A DNA stretch of 52,733 nucleotides from NCBI RefSeq assembly GCF_947503125.1, contig NZ_CANNCR010000028.1, positions 1-52,733 on the forward strand. The letters run 5' to 3'. A model generated the notes under the pieces. It was not told the DNA's origin, did no database searches, and was given only the letters and a program-made list of their open reading frames with translations. This DNA comes from an uncultured Metabacillus sp. (GTDB taxonomy: Bacteria > Bacillota > Bacilli > Bacillales > Bacillaceae). A program made the translations under genes and the position numbers. Positions 46,257-52,733 of this stretch are shown in pieces. Positions within the stretch are counted from its first letter, which is position 1; every line of letters starts with the position of its first letter.

Positions 46257-46490
46257 ATGCTACCAAAAGTAAAAATTGATCGTATAAATGAATTATCTAA
46301 GAAGTCTAAAGTAGAGGGTTTAACGGAAAAAGAAAAAATGGAACAACAATCATTACGTCAAGAATACTTATCAGCTTTTCGTTCTTCAATGAAAAATACG
46401 TTAATAGGTGTTACAGTAGTGGATCCAAATGGGAATGATGTAACTCCGCAAAGATTAAAAGATGAAAAGAAGAAATTTAATCTTCATTAA
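46257..46490 (+). CDS. ynzC: YnzC, DUF896 protein
   Basis: 77 residues, the B. subtilis length, with a three-helix N-terminus (IDRINELSKKSKVEGLTEKE) and VVDPNGNDVTPQ near the end. DUF896; SOS regulated, function unknown. RBS AAAGGAG. In B. subtilis tkt follows; it is absent here. Confidence 0.92.
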   Translation: MLPKVKIDRINELSKKSKVEGLTEKEKMEQQSLRQEYLSAFRSSMKNTLIGVTVVDPNGNDVTPQRLKDEKKKFNLH

Positions 46491-46524
46491 AAGGAATAGA
46501 TCTGATGATGTATTCCTTTTTATA
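46491..46524 (+). terminator. ynzC terminator
   Basis: AAAAGGAATA (46491-46500) pairs with TATTCCTTTT (46513-46522). Confidence 0.88.
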
Positions 46525-46625
46525 TGTAAAAAGGAGTATTTTTTTAAAAATGTACTAAGGAGTCTAGCAAGAATTTATCACAACATGTTAAAAATTTGGT
46601 AGGACTTACCTTGATTTTATGATTC

Positions 46626-46632
46626 TTCGACA
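46626..46632. promoter_or_regulatory. Spo0A box upstream of sirA
   Basis: TTCGACA is the exact reverse complement of the 0A-box TGTCGAA, 94 bases before the sirA start. sirA is Spo0A-activated in B. subtilis. A 7-base match alone is modest evidence. Confidence 0.5.
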
Positions 46633-46726
46633 AAAATAGTGCCTTCTTTCTCCGTCTTAAGACAATTCTTGCTTATTTGTTCTTTTATAATAAGAGAAAT
46701 GGGGATGCAAGAGGAGGAGTGAATAG

Positions 46727-47173
46727 GTGAGACACTATTATATTTATTTAATAGAAGAGGAATTTGCAAGTCATTACTTCGGTCGCGAGTCCAAAATTTA
46801 TCACCTGTTTCAGGACTTTCACTGGACAACGGTCCGTTCAAATCATGTAGTAACACTGGAAAAACAAATAAATTATATTACAAAGCCTATACCAACCTTA
46901 TTTATACATCAGCTACTTCGTACACATCTGGGGAATCGTACGGATTATCAAAATGTTCGTCATATACATAAGATTGAACTTAAGACTAATCTAGGTAACG
47001 CCACTTTAATCGTAAAAGACCGTTACCTTGAGCTTTCTTCTGATGGAAGTTTTGAGGCAGAAACGATTTTTTTCGAGGTGTTAAGAAAATTTGACCCGTG
47101 TTTTTTAGCGATGGATTTACAAGGTGAACGATATGGCTGGTTAAATCCGATAAAAGAAAGAAATTTTGGCTAA
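46727..47173 (+). CDS. sirA: Sporulation inhibitor of replication SirA
   Basis: Binds DnaA domain I and stops new rounds of replication at sporulation onset. 148 residues (RHYYIYLIEEEFASHYFGRE at the start, RYGWLNPIKERNFG at the end). GTG 46727 follows GAGGAGGAG. Position before yneF is conserved. Confidence 0.92.
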   Translation: MRHYYIYLIEEEFASHYFGRESKIYHLFQDFHWTTVRSNHVVTLEKQINYITKPIPTLFIHQLLRTHLGNRTDYQNVRHIHKIELKTNLGNATLIVKDRYLELSSDGSFEAETIFFEVLRKFDPCFLAMDLQGERYGWLNPIKERNFG

Positions 47174-47258
47174 AAATGAAGAAATTATATTTCAAATGTT
47201 GTATAATATCGTAGGGTTTAGTACACTGTAAGATAGACAACATGAAGGAGGAAATATA

Positions 47259-47477
47259 ATGGACTTATGGGTTGTTATTCTAGTAGGCATTCTAGCACTA
47301 CTTGCTGGAGTTGCACTAGGATTTTTCATTGCGCGTAAATACATGATGACTTACCTAAAGAAAAATCCACCAATTAATGAACAAATGTTAAAAATGATGA
47401 TGATGCAAATGGGTATGAAACCATCTCAAAAGAAAATCAATCAAATGATGAAAGCAATGCAAGGTCAAATGAAATAA
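47259..47477 (+). CDS. yneF: YneF, UPF0154 membrane protein
   Basis: 72 residues: one N-terminal membrane helix ([21 protein letters not shown]), then [23 protein letters not shown]. Family function unknown. ATG follows AAGGAGG. Terminator at 47511. Confidence 0.93.
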   Translation: MDLWVVILVGILALLAGVALGFFIARKYMMTYLKKNPPINEQMLKMMMMQMGMKPSQKKINQMMKAMQGQMK

Positions 47478-47510
47478 TAAAAATGTTGATATATAAGTTT
47501 TAGGCAGTTT

Positions 47511-47566
47511 ATACAATGAAAACTCCTTCTCATAATGAGGTTGGTGATTCTTTCATTGTATTTTTA
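47511..47566 (+). terminator. yneF terminator
   Basis: ATACAATGAAA pairs with TTTCATTGTAT and is followed by TTTTT. Confidence 0.85.
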
Positions 47567-47602
47567 AATGCAAATTGCGTAAACCTTCATATACCAACTA
47601 TT

Positions 47603-47648
47603 TAACCACTTTTTCTGTCGAAAATCTCAGCAGCAAAAGTGGTTTTTT
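47603..47648 (+). terminator. Second hairpin after yneF
   Basis: AACCACTTTT (47603-47612) pairs with AAAAGTGGTT (47634-47643), then TTTT. It could back up the first terminator. Confidence 0.7.
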
Positions 47649-47829
47649 GTTCAAAGCAATCAGACGAATGAATTTGTTACGAATCGGGTAAGAAAAACGG
47701 GGATAACAGATGGGAATAGTTCATTCATTATTTAATTAATCCAAAGTGCTACAACAAGAGGGCTATCAAAAACTAAAATGTAAGAATGGAAATGACATAG
47801 AAGATAATATCAAATTTAATATAAACGAT

Positions 47830-47856
47830 AGCACGCGGCAAAAGCGTGCTTTTTAT
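47830..47856 (+). terminator. Orphan plus-strand terminator
   Basis: AGCACGC pairs with GCGTGCT around GGCAAAA and is followed by TTTTTATC. No plus-strand gene lies between it and 47648, so it may end a short untranslated RNA. On the minus strand the tail is not T-rich. Confidence 0.75.
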
Positions 47857-47899
47857 CATAGTTCAAAGGTATATAGAAATAATTGAATGAAGTTGCTGC

Positions 47900-48079
47900 T
47901 TAGGAATAATAAATTCTATTTTTTTGTGCATGGTCGTCTTTTATATATTGAGTCAACAATATATCAAGCTCTTGACTATATTGAATAGAAATCGTTGAAT
48001 TAATCCCGTTTTTTAGGACAATATCAATTAGTTCGGCTCGTTTCTTTTCAATTAACTTAAGCATTTCTTGTTTAGACAC
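47900..48079 (-). CDS. Spo0E-like aspartyl-phosphate phosphatase (YnzD family)
   Basis: A 59-residue minus-strand gene found by reading the reverse complement: starts MSKQEMLKLIEKKRAELID and contains YSQELDILL, the SQELD signature of Spo0E-type phosphatases that dephosphorylate Spo0A~P and so delay sporulation. GTG start at 48079, eight bases after AAAGGA. It sits between yneF and ccdA exactly where B. subtilis ynzD lies. Confidence 0.9.
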   Translation of the reverse strand: MSKQEMLKLIEKKRAELIDIVLKNGINSTISIQYSQELDILLTQYIKDDHAQKNRIYYS

Positions 48080-48316
48080 GAGAACTGTCCTTTCTAATCA
48101 TGTTTGTTATTAGCAAATTTTACCCTGTTTTTGAAATAACTTCAAAGGAAGATACTAGAAACAGCATTGAATCTATTATAAAGGTATCCTGTGTAGAATG
48201 AAAAGAAGAAAATGTAATTTGTTAATGAAATGACATAAAACTGTCACATGATTATAGATATAAAGAAAGGGCATCTTTGCTAGAATAAAGAAGACATTCT
48301 CTTTAGGAGGAGTACG

Positions 48317-49024
48317 ATGACGGATGTAAACATTTTTTTAGCATTTGGGGCTGGTTTCTTATCGTTTATCTCTCCATGCTGTTTACCACTTTATCCAGCC
48401 TTTTTATCTTATATAACAGGGGTTTCTGTTGGTGAATTAAAAACGGAAAATGCATTATTGCAAAAACGAAGTTTGTTACATACGATTTGCTTTTTAATCG
48501 GATTTTCATCCATTTTTATTGCTTTAGGATTTGGTACTTCTTTTATCGGCGAGATTTTTCAAAATTACCAGGATCTTATTCGGCAAATTGGAGCTATCCT
48601 AATAGTGTGCTTCGGACTGATGATTGTAGGGGTTTTTACACCAGAGTTTTTGATGAAAGAACATCGATTTGAATTTAAGAATCGTCCTGCTGGTTATTTT
48701 GGATCTGTACTTATTGGGTTAGCATTTGCAGCAGGGTGGACACCTTGTACAGGACCGATCCTGTCAGCTGTTATTTGGATGGCTGCTACAAATCCTGGCT
48801 CAGCTATGCTCTATATGATTTCCTATATTTTGGGATTTGCTGTTCCATTTATTGTATTATCATTCTTTATAGGAAAACTTGGCTGGATTAAGAAGCATAA
48901 TATCAAAATTATGAAAATAGGCGGCTTTCTTATGATAGGAATGGGGATTTTACTTTTCTTTGATTTAATGACATCTATTATTATTTTCTTAACAGGGATA
49001 TTTGGTGGCTTTACAGGATTTTAA
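48317..49024 (+). CDS. ccdA: Cytochrome c biogenesis protein CcdA
   Basis: Six-helix membrane protein that carries reducing power from cytoplasmic thioredoxin to extracytoplasmic thiol proteins; in Bacillus it serves cytochrome c maturation and spore cortex synthesis (with StoA). 235 residues. Redox cysteines lie in [13 protein letters not shown] and [14 protein letters not shown] 48317 follows TTAGGAGGAG. In B. subtilis yneI follows; here the stop codon directly abuts a PTS gene remnant. Confidence 0.95.
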   Translation: MTDVNIFLAFGAGFLSFISPCCLPLYPAFLSYITGVSVGELKTENALLQKRSLLHTICFLIGFSSIFIALGFGTSFIGEIFQNYQDLIRQIGAILIVCFGLMIVGVFTPEFLMKEHRFEFKNRPAGYFGSVLIGLAFAAGWTPCTGPILSAVIWMAATNPGSAMLYMISYILGFAVPFIVLSFFIGKLGWIKKHNIKIMKIGGFLMIGMGILLFFDLMTSIIIFLTGIFGGFTGF

Positions 49025-49027
49025 ATC

Positions 49028-49267
49028 TTTTTTAGTTTTGAAGTTGAACTGAAAGGTAAGTATTTTGAATCATACGTTGAGCAAGGTCAAAGAGTTACCA
49101 AAGGACAGACCTTATTAACGTTTGAATTAGAGAAAATTAAACAGGAAGGTTACGTAACACAAACCCCTATTATTGTTACGAATACTCATAATTATTCTGA
49201 TGTGTTAGTAAAAAACAGTAACAATATTATTGATTTCAATTATGAGTTGTTAGTTCTAAAATCATAA
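49028..49267 (+). pseudogene. Remnant of a PTS EIIA (glucose/beta-glucoside) domain
   Basis: In frame after the ccdA stop, without a start codon, this reads the C-terminal part of an EIIA-Glc-type domain: KGKYFESYVEQGQRVTKGQ, TLLTFELEKIKQEGY and TPIIVTNTHNYSDV. The upstream part with the phosphorylated histidine and any EIIBC domains is missing. It precedes a phospho-beta-glucosidase, so it is the tail of a BglP-like permease whose front was deleted up to ccdA. Confidence 0.85.
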
Positions 49268-49302
49268 TAATAAAAAATAATAGATTTCAGGAGTGTATGT
49301 AA

Positions 49303-50732
<1,430 letters not shown>

Positions 50733-50735
50733 TTG

Positions 50736-50802
50736 AAGGTGGCACTACACGTAGCTATAAAAAAGTTACCGGTGTAATGCCTCCTTTAATTTTTTTATAG
50801 TT
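50736..50802 (+). terminator. Terminator of the glucosidase locus
   Basis: AGGTGGCACTACAC pairs with GTGTAATGCCTCCT (two mismatches) and is followed by TTAATTTTTTTAT. Confidence 0.8.
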
Positions 50803-50917
50803 CAGTTCGTTGTGAGTTTGATATGAAATGTTGATTCTTAAATTAATATTGTTACCTAATCTATTTTTTATAAGTAATGAATCAATTTCATAATGTGAAT
50901 TTTTAAAAATTGTTAGA

Positions 50918-52416
50918 CCAACAGAATTTTAGCCTTACTATTTTTTTGATATTTATCCTGCTTGATATTGTAATTTTTCCTGAACTGATAGTCGATCACA
51001 CGCTAACTTTGATGCATTATAAACAAGATGAACTAAATCAAAGTGTACTTTTGCTCGTTTCCCTGTTCGATAACGTACTTGGTTCAATTGGAAATACTCC
51101 TTTAAATAGGCTATGACTCGTTCAACTGCAGTCCTTTGTTTATAGATGTGTTTCCATTTCTGCGAACCACGGGCTGGTGCAGTATAACGTCGTAAGTCAG
51201 TAGTGATTTTTACTTTATACACCTTTTGACAAAGGGAATCCTTTGCCAATGGGCAATAACTACATTCTTTCGGACGTGTGTACTTTAATGTTTCGTACTT
51301 TGCGTCAAAACTATCGTATCGATAAGAATGTTCCCGTACACAAGTCGGAGCGAAATGCTTATCATATCCAATAGGATCTGACTCATTCTTTTTGTTATAA
51401 GCAATCGCAGATTGTGCATTCATCCGATAGATTTGTTCATAAATCGGAACATAATCATAGCCAGCGTCTAATGTTCCAAACCGAATAGCGAGTGATGGCA
51501 ATCGTTCTTGGATACCCTTTAAAAGAGGTATCGCAACTTTCCCGTCGTTTAAATTGCCTGAAGAAAACAAGGATTGTAGAATATACTGACTTTTTGTTCC
51601 TACAGCTAAATGCCCTTTATAACCGAACCAATACACATTTTTTCCTTCACTATTCTTCTTAATTCCCCACTTTGGATCAATGGGGATTAGGGTACGAAGA
51701 TCATCAAGAGAAACATCTAATTGTGCTTCGATAGACTTTTCGTAAAGAGGAAGGTTTGCTTCTTTCTCAGCTTTTTCTTGAAGCCATTTTTCACGTTCTT
51801 CTTTTGATTTACGGCCACGCTTTTTCGGTTCAGGCTCAGGCTTTTCTTTCTTTGCTGGAGCTTGATCACGAGCTTCAATATGTGTGGCATCAATCGCAAC
51901 GGTATCATCTGATACAAAACCTTCAGATATTGCTTGAAGAAGAAGATTTTCTTGAACACATTCTAGTACATTGGATTCGCTGATTTGAGTAATCATTCTT
52001 GAATAAGAAGCTTCAGACGGAACATCATCAGATACTAAAAAGCCACATTCGAGTCGAAAGATAAAGTCAAATTTTAGTCGATCAACCAAATCGTTAATAT
52101 ATGGAATCCGCTCTGTAATTCTCGCAATCAACGAGTAGATCATTGCTGCATAATTCAATTTTACAGGTGGGCCAAAACGTGATTTTTTTGAAACCACAGT
52201 CAAAATGGGCTCGATGTTAATTGCTGAAAAAATAGCTTCAAAACGTTGGGTAGGTTCTAAATCAAACAAATCTTGCAGGTCAAACAGACTTTCTTGTCGT
52301 ATAATAGACATAGGGAGTCATCCTCCAATCTCTGGTTTTTGTTGTGGTAACTAAAACATTCGAGATTTTGGGGAGGTACTCCTTTTTTTAGTTCTTGAAA
52401 GCCTTGTGACTATTGG
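50918..52416 (-). mobile_element. IS1182-family insertion sequence (ends approximate)
   Basis: The transposase gene is flanked by imperfect inverted ends: CCAACAG...AGCCTTAC at 50918 and, reverse complemented, CCAATAG...AGGCTTTC ending at 52416. The match is only partial and no target-site duplication could be identified, so the exact ends are uncertain. Confidence 0.5.
50953..52311 (-). CDS. IS1182-family DDE transposase
   Basis: 452 residues, intact. N-terminal DUF772-like domain (KLNYAAMIYSLIARITERIP), then DDE catalytic region: Asp in VAIDATHIEARD, Asp in GTLDAGYDY, and Glu in QRTAVERVIAYLKEYF; CSYCPLAKDSLC is a family cysteine motif. A Lys/Glu-rich stretch (PAKKEKPEPEPKKRGRKSKE) interrupts the catalytic core. 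Full length suggests a potentially active element. Confidence 0.93.
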   Translation of the reverse strand: MSIIRQESLFDLQDLFDLEPTQRFEAIFSAINIEPILTVVSKKSRFGPPVKLNYAAMIYSLIARITERIPYINDLVDRLKFDFIFRLECGFLVSDDVPSEASYSRMITQISESNVLECVQENLLLQAISEGFVSDDTVAIDATHIEARDQAPAKKEKPEPEPKKRGRKSKEEREKWLQEKAEKEANLPLYEKSIEAQLDVSLDDLRTLIPIDPKWGIKKNSEGKNVYWFGYKGHLAVGTKSQYILQSLFSSGNLNDGKVAIPLLKGIQERLPSLAIRFGTLDAGYDYVPIYEQIYRMNAQSAIAYNKKNESDPIGYDKHFAPTCVREHSYRYDSFDAKYETLKYTRPKECSYCPLAKDSLCQKVYKVKITTDLRRYTAPARGSQKWKHIYKQRTAVERVIAYLKEYFQLNQVRYRTGKRAKVHFDLVHLVYNASKLACDRLSVQEKLQYQAG

Positions 52417-52475
52417 GCTGAGATTTATGAAATTGATTCAATTATAGTGAATTTAAATTTTTAAGGGGAGATTAG

Positions 52476-52676
52476 GTGAAAAATTTAGCTTATATAATTA
52501 TTACTTTAATAATTTGGATTTTATCAGCAATTTTTTTATTTAGTAATGGGATAGTGAATGTTAGTCCTTGGGTGGTACACGATTTTGTCAATATCACTAT
52601 TCAAATATTAGCTATTTTTTTACCGATTATCGGATTAGTTTTATCAATTCTTATTAACTCAACTTTCGCAGAGTGA
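52476..52676 (+). CDS. Small two-helix membrane protein, 66 residues
   Basis: GTG start at 52476 after AAGGGGAG. Two membrane helices (LAYIIITLIIWILSAIFLF and ITIQILAIFLPIIGLVLSIL) around a short loop with PWVVHD. No family recognised. Confidence 0.6.
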   Translation: MKNLAYIIITLIIWILSAIFLFSNGIVNVSPWVVHDFVNITIQILAIFLPIIGLVLSILINSTFAE

Positions 52677-52733
52677 GATCGGCAAATAAGCCTTGATATA
52701 ACTAGGAAGGCCAGCGATCCACCTCTCGAGTTG

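Noticed and set aside
50903-52430. Exact IS ends with target-site duplication
   Set aside because: Inverted ends are only partly similar and the flanking bases do not show a duplication, so I report approximate limits only.

Overview
The window is chromosomal DNA from a low-GC, endospore-forming Bacillaceae. Evidence: about 15 genes of sporulation, spore surface or germination (spoVS, cotE, spoVK, sirA, a Spo0E-like gene, a broken cwlJ, a manganese-oxidase cluster, CotB-like proteins); strong purine-rich ribosome binding sites with ATG, GTG and TTG starts; B. subtilis-like gene order; and recognisable sigma-A, sigma-H and sigma-K promoters plus LexA, GlnR and Spo0A sites. Species cannot be named from this sequence.

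Backbone, left (0.5-9.9 kb): rny, ymdB, spoVS, a membrane-dipeptidase-family gene, a two-subunit 2-oxoacid:ferredoxin oxidoreductase, then tdh-kbl for threonine breakdown. Backbone, middle and right (26.9-49 kb): miaB-ricA, cotE, mutS-mutL, miaA-hfq, spoVK, a TRIC-type channel, hflX, ynbB, glnR-glnA, lexA with divergent yneA-yneB-ynzC, sirA, yneF, a Spo0E-like gene and ccdA. From memory this follows B. subtilis order, with tkt absent between ynzC and sirA and nothing large between mutL and miaA.

Accessory insert (9.9-26.6 kb), between kbl and miaB, which are neighbours in B. subtilis. It holds a cwlJ germination-hydrolase gene whose central 196 bp is inverted, a small unknown gene, comA (sulfolactate synthesis), an MFS transporter, a DUF441 protein, topB and a spore-surface block of about 9 kb. 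That block resembles the mnx operon of Mn(II)-oxidising Bacillus spores: two paralogous membrane proteins, a CotB-like protein, two small proteins in the mnxE and mnxF positions, a 1225-residue six-cupredoxin multicopper oxidase (MnxG) and a SCO1-type copper chaperone. Two further CotB/LSm-like genes lie just upstream, converging on a shared terminator, and a YheC/YheD ATP-grasp gene follows. Three genes or operons here have mother-cell (sigma-K-type) promoter matches.

Right end (49.0-52.7 kb): decayed sugar-uptake DNA (a PTS EIIA remnant fused to the ccdA stop, a frameshifted 6-phospho-beta-glucosidase) beside an IS1182-family transposase.

Non-coding highlights: two copies of a ~135-bp structured dispersed repeat with compensatory stem changes and a built-in terminator (26.7 and 37.8 kb), a second repeat type at 44.0-44.2 kb, and a set of unusually long hairpin terminators. 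I saw no rRNA, tRNA, CRISPR array or prophage.
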